A stretch of DNA of 64,000 nucleotides from an uncultured Gammaproteobacteria bacterium (GCA_913060975.1 CAJXVC010000003.1:124001-188000), one strand, 5' to 3'. Positions 16,680 to 26,197 are shown, counted from the stretch's first letter. Made by a program: numbers and translations. Notes: a model not told the origin generated them from the letters alone.

Positions 16680-18962
16680 ATGAATAACCAGTTCAAAGTT
16701 GCAGCTAAAACTTTATTACTTGGCTCAGCAATCGCTGCCGCCAGCTCCAGCGTGTCCGCTCAGGAACAACAAGTAGAGCAGATAGTCATATGGGGTAGCG
16801 AGAGCGATCAACGCGCTAACAGCGTCAGCCCGATCAGTGTTTTGAATCAGGAAGATTTCCGTGCCATCAACGTGGCCACCACAGAAGATGTGGTGAAATT
16901 TGAACCGAGTGTCGTCATTCGTCGCCGTTTTATTGGTGATTCCAATGGTGTGCTGGGGATGCGCGGCTCCAATATGTTTCAAACCTCTCGATCTATGGTA
17001 TTTGCCGACGGCGTGCCTCTGCACTACTTGCTTCAATCACGCTGGAATGGCGCACCGCGCTGGACCATGGTGTCGTCCAGCGAGATTGCCCAGGTCGAAG
17101 TGATATATGGTCCGTTTTCCGCTGAATACAGCGGCAATGCCATGGGCGGTGTTGTGGAGATCGAAACCGCGATCCCCCAACAGCGCGAATTCCATTTTGA
17201 CAGTTCTGTATTTACCCAGGATTTCAATGCCTACGGTTTTGACGGCAGCGTTCAGGGCTATAAGAGCTTCTTTTCCTACGGCGACAAAATTGGTGATACC
17301 TCAGTCTATTTTTCAGTGAACCGTCTCGACAATGAAGCACAACCACAGACTTTCCGCGCCGGCAGCAGTAGCAGTGCTGCTAACCCGCAGGTGGTGACCG
17401 GATCAATTGTCGGCAATGATGATCGCAGCCAATCTATGAACTGGTTCATGGATACCGGCATTGTTGATACCAAAACCAACAACTACAAATTCAAGCTTGG
17501 TCACGATTTTGGTAATTGGAGCACATTGCTTAATCTGGCTTATGAAGACCGACGTTCAGTTAACGATTCAGCCAATTCCTATCTACGTGACACGGCTGGC
17601 AACACTGTATACAGCGGACATGTGATTGATAACGGCGAGCAGTTCTTTGTGCCAGCCAGTCGTTTTGCAAGCAATGATCTGCAACGCGACAGCCTCAATG
17701 TCGGTTTGCGTCTGCGTGGTGATTTGACCGAGAGCATTGAGCTTGAAGCCAATGTCAGCCGTTTTGCAGTACTGCGTGATGAATCGCGTAGCTCAAGCAC
17801 CCATCCGAATGATCCTGCACACACATTGACAGGGCAGGTAAGTGATTTCGGTGATACCGGCTGGGATACCGCCGAGGTCAAACTGTATTTCAATGACTTG
17901 ACTGTGCCGGGATTGGCATTGACCACTGGTTTGCGTCACGAAGCTTACGAGTTGAATCTCGATGTTTATGACTCAGCAAATTATCAAGCTGGTGAAAAAA
18001 CTGCCTATACATCGCGCAGTGGTGGTGAGACGCAAATTTTTGCCGCCTTCGCGCAATTGGACTGGGAGATTAATCGGTACTGGAACACGGCTTTCGGCGT
18101 GCGCTATGAGGATTTCGAGAGTAGCAATGGTTACTACAGTGACGACGATCCTGCTACCTCGGCTTTTGAGGTCGTCAATGTACCAACTCGCTCCAGCGAC
18201 AAGGTTTCACCCAAATTTTCAATAGGTTATCAGCCAAACAGTGACTGGGCATTGCGCTACTCTTTTGCAAGGGCCTATCGCTTCCCGATTGTTGAGGAAC
18301 TGTTCAGCCAGTACGAGGCTTATAACTCAATCAGTGTGGCCAATCCCGGTTTGGCGCCTGAGTCGGGCTTGCATCACAACGTCTCAGTGGAGCGCACTAT
18401 CGATAGCGGATTGGTTCGAGTGAACTATTTTCAGGAAACTATTGAAGACGTTATCGAGGCGCAGGCAACGATTCTCGATGGTGGTACTTCGCTGCGCACC
18501 TTTATTCCAGTCGGCGAAATTGAAACCAGCGGTGTTGAATTTATCACCAATGCGGATGACCTGTTCATCAACAATCTGGATATTCGCTTCAATGTTGTGT
18601 TCACCGATTCCTTGATCGTCAAGAACGCCCCAGACCCCAGCATTGAGGGTAACGTATACCCGCGTATGCCGGAATGGCGCGGAAACTTACTGGCCACCTA
18701 TAATTTCACTAATGACTGGAACATGGGTATGAATTTTCAGTATGCTTCTGATAGTTTTGGGCGTACAGACAATACAGATACCGAAGACAATGTCTACGGT
18801 GCCCAGGATGGTTATGAGCGAATTGGTTTGCGTACCTCGTATCGTTTCGCTAACGGCCTGTCGCTTGGTGCTGGTATCGACAATCTGACCGATGAGGTTG
18901 CCTATGTGGCGCATCCATGGCCGGGAAGAACTTTTTACGCTAACTTTTCTTACGATTTCTAG
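16680..18962 (+). CDS. TonB-dependent outer membrane receptor
   Basis: Energised outer-membrane importer of 760 residues. The ATG at 16680 starts a textbook signal peptide (NNQFKVAAK, hydrophobic core, S-V-S-A-Q). A TonB-box-like VEQIVIWG follows at the mature N-terminus. The plug domain (about residues 30-160) has G-V-L-G-M-R-G and the IAQVEVIYGP-F-SAEYSG-NAMGGVVEI plug end. The 22-strand barrel ends with aromatic residue F after N-F-S-Y-D. The next two genes (Asp-box propeller and TlpA-like thioredoxin) overlap or abut and form an operon. The substrate could be a metal complex, heme or a small organic ligand. The upstream dyads are not recognisable Fur boxes. Confidence 0.93.
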   Translation: MNNQFKVAAKTLLLGSAIAAASSSVSAQEQQVEQIVIWGSESDQRANSVSPISVLNQEDFRAINVATTEDVVKFEPSVVIRRRFIGDSNGVLGMRGSNMFQTSRSMVFADGVPLHYLLQSRWNGAPRWTMVSSSEIAQVEVIYGPFSAEYSGNAMGGVVEIETAIPQQREFHFDSSVFTQDFNAYGFDGSVQGYKSFFSYGDKIGDTSVYFSVNRLDNEAQPQTFRAGSSSSAANPQVVTGSIVGNDDRSQSMNWFMDTGIVDTKTNNYKFKLGHDFGNWSTLLNLAYEDRRSVNDSANSYLRDTAGNTVYSGHVIDNGEQFFVPASRFASNDLQRDSLNVGLRLRGDLTESIELEANVSRFAVLRDESRSSSTHPNDPAHTLTGQVSDFGDTGWDTAEVKLYFNDLTVPGLALTTGLRHEAYELNLDVYDSANYQAGEKTAYTSRSGGETQIFAAFAQLDWEINRYWNTAFGVRYEDFESSNGYYSDDDPATSAFEVVNVPTRSSDKVSPKFSIGYQPNSDWALRYSFARAYRFPIVEELFSQYEAYNSISVANPGLAPESGLHHNVSVERTIDSGLVRVNYFQETIEDVIEAQATILDGGTSLRTFIPVGEIETSGVEFITNADDLFINNLDIRFNVVFTDSLIVKNAPDPSIEGNVYPRMPEWRGNLLATYNFTNDWNMGMNFQYASDSFGRTDNTDTEDNVYGAQDGYERIGLRTSYRFANGLSLGAGIDNLTDEVAYVAHPWPGRTFYANFSYDF

Positions 18963-18973
18963 TGAGGGATTAC

Positions 18974-20227
18974 ATGCTCAACAAGCGTAAGACTTACGTG
19001 ACTCAATTATTCAATGCCCTGTTTATCGGGGCATTGTTGTTGACAGGATCTGCTACTCAGGCAGCTGCTTGCGAGGATGCCAGCACGGTTTCTGTGCATT
19101 GCGGAAATGCTCCTTCGGCGGCTGTCGATGATCAGGGTCGACTCTGGGTAGCCTTTGTACAAGACAAACATGTCTATGTTAGCCATTCGGATGATTATGG
19201 CAGCCAGTATTCAACTCCTGTAAAAGTGAATCCAGTGGCCGAAGACGCTGAATTCAATGGCGAGAATCGGCCCAAGATATTAGTGGATAACAATGAAGTC
19301 TATGTGTCCTGGACCAAGAAAACATCACCGCGCTTTACTGGCGAGATTCGTTTTAGCCGCTCCGTCGATGGCGGAGCAACGTTCAGCGAGCCGCGAACTA
19401 TCAATGATGATGGCCTGTTTACTGGTCACCGCTTTGAATCCCTGTATCAGACTGAATCCGGTTTGCTCTATATGACCTGGATCGACAAGCGCGATCTTGA
19501 AGCCAGTATAGAAGCAGGCGATGACTACAGTGGTGCCGCTGTTTACTATGCCGTCTCTCGCGACGGAGGTGCCACGTTTTCTGAAAACTATCGGGTCGCC
19601 AATCACAGCTGTGAATGCTGTCGTATCGCCATCGCCCCGCGTGGTCCAGACAATATCGCTATTATGTGGCGCCAGATATTCGGTGTAACCACGCGTGATC
19701 ATGCGATTGCAGTATTAACGCCGGAAGGCGAGATGACCGAGATGCACCGGGCCAGTTATGATGAATGGCAAATCAATGCCTGCCCTCATCATGGCCCAAC
19801 CATGATTCAAGGCGATAATAGTGATGATTACCACATGGCCTGGTTTAGCAACGGCGATGCCCATCAGGGCATTTACTATGGCCGCTTCTCTTTCGCCGAC
19901 CAGCAGCCCCATGATGTTTATCAGGTCGATGGCGGCGCCGGTGCTGGACATCCCTATTTGGCAAGCAAGGACGGAACGCTGTTTTTGGTGTGGAAGGGGT
20001 TCAATGGTATGCAGACTGATGTGCAGTTGATCACCTCCGACGACGAGGGTCGCAATTGGTCGACTCCCCAGGTACTGGCCAGCACTGTTGAGGGTTCTGA
20101 CCATCCGCTGATAGTAGAGTCCGATAGTGAATCAGATAATGAGCTTTATCTTAGCTGGAAAACCGAAGAGTCCGGTTATGTGTTCACCCCAATTCGCAAA
20201 CAAGTGACAGGTGAATTCAGTGATTAA
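18974..20227 (+). CDS. Secreted Asp-box (BNR/sialidase-like) propeller with Cys/His cluster
   Basis: Exported beta-propeller of about 417 residues. The ATG at 18974 has GAGGG five bases upstream; a GTG overlapping the receptor stop is the alternative. After a signal peptide ending near A-T-Q-A come Asp boxes at about 72-80 (SDDYGSQYS), 130-138 (SVDGGATFS), 195-203 (SRDGGATFS) and near the C-terminus (SDDEGRNWS). This is the sialidase-type propeller pattern, but I see no sialidase FRIP motif or arginine triad. An unusual cluster HSCECCR (211-217) and ACPHHG (269-274) could bind a metal or heme. Its place between a TonB receptor and a thioredoxin suggests handling of an imported redox-active ligand rather than glycan cleavage. 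Confidence 0.75.
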   Translation: MLNKRKTYVTQLFNALFIGALLLTGSATQAAACEDASTVSVHCGNAPSAAVDDQGRLWVAFVQDKHVYVSHSDDYGSQYSTPVKVNPVAEDAEFNGENRPKILVDNNEVYVSWTKKTSPRFTGEIRFSRSVDGGATFSEPRTINDDGLFTGHRFESLYQTESGLLYMTWIDKRDLEASIEAGDDYSGAAVYYAVSRDGGATFSENYRVANHSCECCRIAIAPRGPDNIAIMWRQIFGVTTRDHAIAVLTPEGEMTEMHRASYDEWQINACPHHGPTMIQGDNSDDYHMAWFSNGDAHQGIYYGRFSFADQQPHDVYQVDGGAGAGHPYLASKDGTLFLVWKGFNGMQTDVQLITSDDEGRNWSTPQVLASTVEGSDHPLIVESDSESDNELYLSWKTEESGYVFTPIRKQVTGEFSD

Positions 20228-20242
20228 GAGTTCAGTGATTAA
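20216..20242 (+). repeat. 15-bp direct duplication spanning a stop/start junction
   Basis: TTCAGTGATTAA occurs at 20216 and 20231. The first copy contains the propeller gene's last codons and TAA; both copies contain an in-frame GTG usable as start of the next gene. Confidence 0.8.
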
Positions 20243-20729
20243 ACAAATCCCGAATACTCTGCTCTCGGTTATTGTCAGCTGCTGGCTGGTAGCATCGGCA
20301 AGCGCGCAGGAAGATAACTTCTTGCCATTCACGAACGACAGCTTTGCCAAAATAAAGGCTGACTTTGCTGGTCAAGAATTTCTTGTTGGCTTGTGGTCGG
20401 TCGATTGTCCGCCCTGTCTGGTGGAGCTGGATATGATGGGCGAGCTCCTCAAGGCCAACCCGGACTTGCCATTTGTATTGATCTCTACAGATCCGCTTGA
20501 AGAGCGTGTCGAAGCGTCCGAGTTTCTAGAAGACTTTGAATTGGCGGGTCGAGAGTCTTGGATGTTCGCCGACAGTTTTACCGAACGCCTGCGCTACACC
20601 ATCGACCCTAACTGGTTTGGCGAATTACCACGCAGTTACTTCTTTGATGCCAATCATGAGATGCAATCCCATAGCGGCATCATGACGCGAGAATTGTTAG
20701 AATCCTGGTTCTCGCGAGCGCTAAACTAA
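20220..20729 (+). CDS. TlpA-like periplasmic thioredoxin-fold protein
   Basis: Exported thiol-disulfide protein of about 169 residues. Three in-frame GTG codons (20211, 20220, 20235) could start it. 20220 is chosen because a perfect AGGTGA lies five bases upstream; 20235 would still give a good signal peptide. The signal peptide ends in A-S-A-Q. The thioredoxin motif is W-S-V-D-C-P-P-C (Cys63, Cys66), followed by the TlpA-style FVLISTD strand and a cis-Pro-like L-P-R-S-Y segment. It overlaps the propeller gene by 8 bp. The CPPC motif, rather than CGPC, suggests a reductant or chaperone-like role, plausibly keeping the propeller Cys cluster reduced. Confidence 0.82.
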   Translation: MIKSSVIKQIPNTLLSVIVSCWLVASASAQEDNFLPFTNDSFAKIKADFAGQEFLVGLWSVDCPPCLVELDMMGELLKANPDLPFVLISTDPLEERVEASEFLEDFELAGRESWMFADSFTERLRYTIDPNWFGELPRSYFFDANHEMQSHSGIMTRELLESWFSRALN

Positions 20730-20762
20730 GCTCTATCGAAACGACACTGATTTACCGCTACT

Positions 20763-20795
20763 GGCCTCGTTCGCAAGACTGCAACGGGGCCTTTT
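20763..20795 (+). terminator. Intrinsic terminator of the TonB receptor operon
   Basis: GGCCTCGTT and AACGGGGCC pair with one mismatch around an 11-nt loop and are followed by TTTT. It lies 34 bp after the TlpA-like stop. Confidence 0.75.
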
Positions 20796-20834
20796 GCATT
20801 TTTGCGTATTTGAATTTACTAAGGAGTTACGCCA

Positions 20835-21119
20835 ATGAATTGGCAGGTTTTTTTTACTATCTTCGCAACAGTTTTTTTAGCTGAGCTTGGTGACAAGACA
20901 CAGCTCGCCACCATGTTGTTCGCCACCGACCGTGAAGTCAGTAAAACAATGGTGTTCGCGGCAGCCTCTGCAGCCTTGATTGTGGCCAGCGCCATCGGCG
21001 TGCTCGCGGGCTCGATGCTGTCGGCCTATATCAACCCACGCATCCTGCAATCCATTGCCGGGGTGAGTTTTGTTGTAATTGGTGTATTGACGTTGGTATC
21101 AAGCTGGCGTGCGGTATAA
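20835..21119 (+). CDS. TMEM165/GDT1 family (UPF0016) membrane protein, single-repeat form
   Basis: Small inner-membrane protein of 94 residues with three hydrophobic helices and the family signature E-L-G-D-K-T (about 18-23). UPF0016/GDT1 proteins are cation transporters, usually Mn2+ or Ca2+/H+ exchangers. Eukaryotic and many bacterial members hold two such repeats; this one holds one and would need to dimerise. AAGGAG lies upstream of the ATG at good spacing. It stands alone between two terminator-like hairpins. A Mn2+ exporter function is inferred from the family. Confidence 0.88.
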   Translation: MNWQVFFTIFATVFLAELGDKTQLATMLFATDREVSKTMVFAAASAALIVASAIGVLAGSMLSAYINPRILQSIAGVSFVVIGVLTLVSSWRAV

Positions 21120-21123
21120 GTGC

Positions 21124-21145
21124 AGCCAGCGTCTAACTGCTGGCT
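21124..21145. terminator. Hairpin between convergent genes
   Basis: AGCCAGC and GCTGGCT pair around an 8-nt loop, between the GDT1-like gene and the convergent barrel gene. T-runs are poor on both sides, so its termination efficiency is uncertain. Confidence 0.45.
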
Positions 21146-21147
21146 AG

Positions 21148-22566
21148 TCAAAAAGCATAGGCTAGTGTCAGGCCAAGGCGGAGATCGTCAGCGAACAGAA
21201 GCAAAGGTGAATCGTCACTGGCGGCAATGGCGATAATCTGCGCATTCACAGACCAATTGTCATTGAGTGTGTAATCAGCGCCAAACATGGCCAGTAGCGA
21301 ATTTGCGTCAAGATCTCCCTGCAGGGTTGATGACAGCACCAGATCGCCATTGCGCAAATTGTTGCTGTAGCGCAGTAGCCAACTACCTAAAACCTCATCA
21401 CTGCTCACGCTTGCCGGGTTGTTATCGGAGTCCACGAATTTCTGTGCCTGAACGCCCAGACTGACGCTTTGCTCATTGTTAATCGCGTACTCAAAACCAA
21501 ACGAAGTGCCGAGCTGATCCCGACGTACACTCGATGGTTGCGACAAGCCGCTGGTGCCCGGAAACGCAAAGCTGTCAGCCAGTACATTGTGGCTATAGGC
21601 CAGATCAAAGTTCAGTAGCCAATTGCCGATGGCGCGATTGGCGCTAAACCCCAACAACAGAAAATCATTGATGTCCGGAGTGGCATCGGCTTCGCCGGGC
21701 AGTGGTGGCTCGTAGCGTAACTGGTTCTCATACAGATAGGCCGCCATCAACGCGATGTCGCTACCTGCAAATGAGCGTCGCCACTGCGTACCAATTTCCA
21801 GTATGACGTCATTGTCCCGATCATAATCGGGCAGGTTATAGCCGGGGTCGAAAAACAAAGGGCTGCCGCGTACTGGCGCGGGGTTGAATTCAGGATAGAG
21901 ATTGAGGAATGTGGAAAAACGGCTGCTGTTATCGTCGCCAAAATAATCCCAGACCAGCATCCACTGGTTTAACCGGGCATCTTCGATATCAATAATCGTG
22001 AAATCTCGAAACTCCACATGATTGATAACATCAAGTACGGAGTTGCCAACTGTCTCTCCCCACACCACCGTCTGACGACCAAACTTCAGGCTTTGAGTTG
22101 CGAAACTGCGTTGCACGAATAATTCATTAACCCGGGATTCGGTTTCAATGTGATCATTATTGGCCTTGTACTCATAGTCTTCGGGCCAATAGATGCGGCT
22201 CTGGGCGCTCCCTTGCAGCAACCAGCCGGGCGCAAATGGGTTTTGATAGCGCACGTTAATGCCAAGGCGATTGGTTTCCAGCTCAGACTCGCGTGGCAGG
22301 GTAATACCCGGTGCCAGGTCGATACTGTGATTGTTAATCTGCCCCGAGAGCTGCTGCGTGAGACGAAAAGTGAAGTCATCCCACCAGTTTGCTTCCTGAT
22401 CCGCGCTTTCCTCAAATGGTGCGGCGAACAGGTCATCTTCAAAACCGAAGTCAGTACCCAGCGTGACATCATCACTCAGTATGGTTGCATCTCTGTCCTG
22501 GGCCAAGGTGGGCTGACTCAGTACAAAGACAGCCGAGCAGAGCAGTAGTCGGGGGAGGCGGGGCAT
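21148..22566 (-). CDS. Putative outer membrane beta-barrel protein (DUF1302-like)
   Basis: Exported protein of 472 residues. A signal peptide (hydrophobic LLLCSAVFVLS, cleavage near T-L-A-Q) is followed by an acidic linker and about 400 residues of alternating amphipathic strands ending in L-A-Y-A-F, the terminal aromatic expected of an outer-membrane barrel. Motifs such as L-K-F-G-R-Q-T-V-V-W-G-E and NVLDVINHVEFRDF recall the DUF1302-type proteins that accompany MMPL-like RND transporters. It starts 8 bp after the LolA-like gene, so the three genes are one transcription unit. It is likely the outer-membrane partner for lipid or lipid-like export. The family name is a judgement from remembered motifs. 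Confidence 0.75.
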   Translation of the reverse strand: MPRLPRLLLCSAVFVLSQPTLAQDRDATILSDDVTLGTDFGFEDDLFAAPFEESADQEANWWDDFTFRLTQQLSGQINNHSIDLAPGITLPRESELETNRLGINVRYQNPFAPGWLLQGSAQSRIYWPEDYEYKANNDHIETESRVNELFVQRSFATQSLKFGRQTVVWGETVGNSVLDVINHVEFRDFTIIDIEDARLNQWMLVWDYFGDDNSSRFSTFLNLYPEFNPAPVRGSPLFFDPGYNLPDYDRDNDVILEIGTQWRRSFAGSDIALMAAYLYENQLRYEPPLPGEADATPDINDFLLLGFSANRAIGNWLLNFDLAYSHNVLADSFAFPGTSGLSQPSSVRRDQLGTSFGFEYAINNEQSVSLGVQAQKFVDSDNNPASVSSDEVLGSWLLRYSNNLRNGDLVLSSTLQGDLDANSLLAMFGADYTLNDNWSVNAQIIAIAASDDSPLLLFADDLRLGLTLAYAF

Positions 22567-22574
22567 GGCGAAGA

Positions 22575-23456
22575 TCAGTCGACCTGGGCGCGCAGTTCTT
22601 GCAGCTCAGCCTCACGGAAAGCGACGTCGGTCAATGTTCGTTGTGTAAGAAACTCATCTTCGACATCAATGTCGGTATGAATTTCCAGAATAGCCATATT
22701 GGATAGCCGGTTGGTGACCAGGTTCATCATGGTCAACGAACGCGCCATCCAGGCAGCGTTAATCTGCTCAACCCGACTGGCAACCAAACGTTTAATCTCG
22801 GTATCGTACTGGTCATACATCTCGACCTTGAGCGGCACCAGGCGTTCCTGATCGATGTAATTCACCGTGCGCGAATAGCGGGATTTACGTGCGCGTTCTG
22901 CGTTGGGAATCAGTTCCACTTTCCAGACATCACGGCCGGCTTCTGTGGTTTCTTCGAGCAGATTAATCTCATATTCGTCGAGCTTGCCGGTATCAGTATC
23001 TTCTGTAGTGAACTCGGAACCGAACAGGGATGCGGGTTCGGAATCATCGTCAGAGTTGCCGCTGGCAATACGCTTCACGCGACCCAGCGCCGACAGATAC
23101 AGCCAGGTTTCATTGTCTCGAGCGGAGTCGTCATAGGTGTAGGTCAGCATGCCAATGCCGCGTTCGGCGGGTGGCTCCAGAACGATAGTGACGCCTTTGG
23201 TGTCCTTGTTGTTCTCGCCGTAATTCTTGCTGACGGATTCCAGTGCCTTGACGCGTGGACGTTCGGCACAAGTAATACGACTGTCACTAATGCCAAACCG
23301 GCAGGTAGACAGTTGCATACGGTTAAAAGCGGAATCGGAAGTGGCCAGTTGATTGTCTTCTACTCGCTCCATAATTTCACGTCCAGAGATGTCTTGCGCG
23401 CTGACAACGCTCGGCAACAGTAACAGGCAGGCGAGCAGTGTGCGTGTGAAAATCAT
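22575..23456 (-). CDS. LolA-like outer membrane lipoprotein-sorting protein
   Basis: Periplasmic protein of 293 residues with a signal peptide ending near V-V-S-A-Q. The core resembles the MucB/RseB-LolA fold used by proteins annotated as outer membrane lipoprotein-sorting protein: DISGREIMERV, R-G-I-G-M-L-T-Y, R-D-N-E-T-W-L-Y-L-S-A-L-G-R-V-K-R-I. Its ATG overlaps the RND stop codon (ATGA). In this type of operon the LolA-like protein is thought to carry a lipophilic cargo between the RND pump and the outer membrane; that role is inferred from context. Two cysteines in S-T-C-R-F and I-T-C-A-E may form a disulfide. Confidence 0.83.
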   Translation of the reverse strand: MIFTRTLLACLLLLPSVVSAQDISGREIMERVEDNQLATSDSAFNRMQLSTCRFGISDSRITCAERPRVKALESVSKNYGENNKDTKGVTIVLEPPAERGIGMLTYTYDDSARDNETWLYLSALGRVKRIASGNSDDDSEPASLFGSEFTTEDTDTGKLDEYEINLLEETTEAGRDVWKVELIPNAERARKSRYSRTVNYIDQERLVPLKVEMYDQYDTEIKRLVASRVEQINAAWMARSLTMMNLVTNRLSNMAILEIHTDIDVEDEFLTQRTLTDVAFREAELQELRAQVD

Positions 23457-26197
23457 GCTGGATTCTCCTGGTAGACAAGTCGGGTATCGGCATTTTTAAC
23501 GCCGAATGTGGGTTTGAAAATCATGATCATCGCAGGTATCAGGAACAGATCGCAGAGCAGGGCAACAAAGATGGCGGCAGAACCGAAGAAGCCCATCTTG
23601 GCCATACCGAGATAGTCGGAAAAACTCAGCAGGGCAAAACCCAGGCCCAGTACCATAGTGGTGAACATAACGGCCTGCCCAACATCATGGATAGTTGATT
23701 CCAGCGCCTTGCTGATACTGCCAGTCTTTATGAGTTCAACGCGATAGTGGGTCATAAAGTGGATCGTATCATCCACAGCAATACCGATGATCAGCGGTGC
23801 GATGAGTAGCGTGTCAGTATCCAGAGAAATGCCCATCAAGCCCATCAACCCGAAACCCAACAAGGCCGGGATAACGTTTGGCACCATGGCCAGCAAACCG
23901 CCCTGCAGCGAACCCAGAGTGAAAATCATGATCAGGCTGATCACGCCAATTGCAAAGGCGAAGCTGGAGAATTGCGAGCGTGCCACTTCATCGGTCATGC
24001 GCATGAGTAGCGCCAGTGAGCCCGTCAGATAGACATCCAGTTCCGGGAACTGGCTCTCCAGCGGCCCAAACGTCACCTCAATATCTTCGGAGATTTCATC
24101 AAAGAATCGTTGGTATTGATAAGAGCCTGCGTTGTAAATGTTCAGGGTGATGTGAGACCGACTATAGTCATCCGATACCAGGCTGCGACGATCTTCCGGA
24201 TTGGCGCTGTTAAACAAGTAAAGCAGTTGGGAAATCATCTGTTCAGAATCAGGAACGCGATAAAAACCCGGATCATCGTCATTCATGATCTGATAGGTAT
24301 CTTTGACAATATTGGCCAACGAATTGGTGCGCGTGACCTGATCGGCATAGCGTGTCTCGATGCGGGTTTGCAAAGCGTCGATGGCTTGCAGCAACTCCGG
24401 ATTATAAAGACCGTCTATTTCGCCGGTGTCGACCATAACAACCATGGACTGGGCGCCGGCCATGTTTTCATCGACTACTTCATAGGCCACACGAATCGAG
24501 CTGCCTTCCCGTGTCAGTTCGGTCATATTGCTGTCGATCCGCACCTGGCTGGTACCGTAGGCGCACAATAAGAAAACACTGGCGAAGATCAGGCAAATGG
24601 TCACCGGGCGTCTGGCCACTATGAAAGGTACGTGATGGAGAATCTGTTGTTGCCAGTTCACGACAATATAGGTGAGTACGGTGATGCCGACGATGTAGCC
24701 ACCAACGGCGAGGCCGAGCAGACTGAAAGCGGCAATAATGTACAGACCAGCCACCGCCGCTTGCAGGCGACCGCCCAGCTTGTGCCAGCGCTTGCCGAGG
24801 CGATCAGCGAGGCTGGCGTCATTGGCATCGGGGGCGCCGGGGTGCCACAGGTCTAGCAAGATCGGCAGCAAGACAATAGTAAAAAAGAAGGCCATGAAGA
24901 CGCCGGCCGCCGACATGAAGCCGAAGACCTTGATCGGCACAAGATCCGACGTAGTTAGTGCCAGCACGCCAGCCATGGTGGTCACCGTGGTGATCAGGAT
25001 CGCCAGGCCAGTCTTGCCGTAAGACAGTTCCAGTGCTTCGTGATGGGCTTTGCCATCCCGGCGAAAACTGAAATAGGCGCTCATGACATGAACACAGTCA
25101 GCAATACCCACGGCAAACACCAGCAAAACAGTTAGAGAGATCATTTGTGAAATCGTCACGCCCAGCCAGACGGTAATACCCCAGGTCCAGACCATGCTGG
25201 CGGCGATAGTCAGCATGGGCCACAGCACGGCGCTGAACGAGCGAAACAGTATCCATAGCAAGATAGTGAAGATGAGCACCATCAGCAGGCCAAGTACCTG
25301 CATTTCAGTCAGCGTCTCCATCATGTATTCCATCATGGGGGGATTGCCGACGGGAAAGTATTCGAACTGATCGGCGTATTTTTCGTAGATGGCTTTGGAG
25401 GCAATATGGAAGTTGGTGTAGCCGAGCATGTTGACTGGCTCAAAGGTGACTTCCTGAATAGCAGCGGATTCATCGAATTCCAGGTCGAAAGTAGCTTCAT
25501 CAAATCCGGTGCTGAAATCTGAAAAGCTGTCATCCAGCGAAACATCGCTCGCATCGACCGCAGGCACGTAATCATCCACTGGTTGGGCGCCAAAATCCGT
25601 CTGAATCATGACCGCGGCATAGCGCGCATCGGCCGAGTAGAAGCCGAGCAGGTAATCTTCCTGTTCCAGTGCTCGCTGTTTGATCTGTGCCAGTTCAGCT
25701 GCCGAGTCAGGTAATGGTTCCGGCACCAGGCGATTGGAGAGCAAGGTGTCGCCCGTATTCTCCTGATAGCGGAGGTTGGCGATGGATTGCACGCGGCGGA
25801 TATGGTTCAGCTCGGTCAGATCGACGGGGATGCCATTGATGCTGTCCGGGTAGTCGGCTGGATTCAATTGCTGCCAGTAGCGCAGGTCATCGGTGAGCTG
25901 TTGTACGGCCTGCAAAGATTCGCGTGAGAACACATCACCGTCTTTGGCGCGATAGACCAGGAATACTGAATCATCGCTGCCGAACTGGCGACGATACTCA
26001 TTGAGCGCGTACATCGCCGGGTCATCCTGATCGAGGAAGCTGTCGGCGGTCATATCCAGTTCAGTGCGGGTAAAAATGCCCCAGATCAATAGTGCGGATA
26101 TCAGAACCAATCCAGTGAGAACAGCAAGTCTGAAGCGCAGCATGCTGGTTGGCGCCCGTGCAAAGGCGGCGCTCAGCTTGAGTAGGAGGCTATCCAT
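23453..26197 (-). CDS. MMPL/HpnN-type RND family transporter
   Basis: Inner-membrane RND-superfamily exporter of 914 residues with two repeated halves. Each half has one membrane helix, a periplasmic domain and a five-helix bundle including a sterol-sensing-like segment. The second helices carry G-I-A-D-C-V-H-V-M-S-A-Y (first half) and GIAVDDTIHFMTHY (second half), the positions that hold the proton-relay acidic residues in MMPL/HpnN proteins. Such transporters move hopanoids, lipids or other hydrophobic compounds, often to the outer membrane. It is the first gene of the operon with the LolA-like and barrel proteins. No biosynthetic gene nearby reveals the cargo. Confidence 0.92.
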   Translation of the reverse strand: MDSLLLKLSAAFARAPTSMLRFRLAVLTGLVLISALLIWGIFTRTELDMTADSFLDQDDPAMYALNEYRRQFGSDDSVFLVYRAKDGDVFSRESLQAVQQLTDDLRYWQQLNPADYPDSINGIPVDLTELNHIRRVQSIANLRYQENTGDTLLSNRLVPEPLPDSAAELAQIKQRALEQEDYLLGFYSADARYAAVMIQTDFGAQPVDDYVPAVDASDVSLDDSFSDFSTGFDEATFDLEFDESAAIQEVTFEPVNMLGYTNFHIASKAIYEKYADQFEYFPVGNPPMMEYMMETLTEMQVLGLLMVLIFTILLWILFRSFSAVLWPMLTIAASMVWTWGITVWLGVTISQMISLTVLLVFAVGIADCVHVMSAYFSFRRDGKAHHEALELSYGKTGLAILITTVTTMAGVLALTTSDLVPIKVFGFMSAAGVFMAFFFTIVLLPILLDLWHPGAPDANDASLADRLGKRWHKLGGRLQAAVAGLYIIAAFSLLGLAVGGYIVGITVLTYIVVNWQQQILHHVPFIVARRPVTICLIFASVFLLCAYGTSQVRIDSNMTELTREGSSIRVAYEVVDENMAGAQSMVVMVDTGEIDGLYNPELLQAIDALQTRIETRYADQVTRTNSLANIVKDTYQIMNDDDPGFYRVPDSEQMISQLLYLFNSANPEDRRSLVSDDYSRSHITLNIYNAGSYQYQRFFDEISEDIEVTFGPLESQFPELDVYLTGSLALLMRMTDEVARSQFSSFAFAIGVISLIMIFTLGSLQGGLLAMVPNVIPALLGFGLMGLMGISLDTDTLLIAPLIIGIAVDDTIHFMTHYRVELIKTGSISKALESTIHDVGQAVMFTTMVLGLGFALLSFSDYLGMAKMGFFGSAAIFVALLCDLFLIPAMIMIFKPTFGVKNADTRLVYQENPA

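Noticed and set aside
18974..20227. True sialidase
   Set aside because: Asp boxes are present, but no FRIP motif, arginine triad or Tyr/Glu nucleophile pair could be placed; the Cys/His cluster suggests another role.
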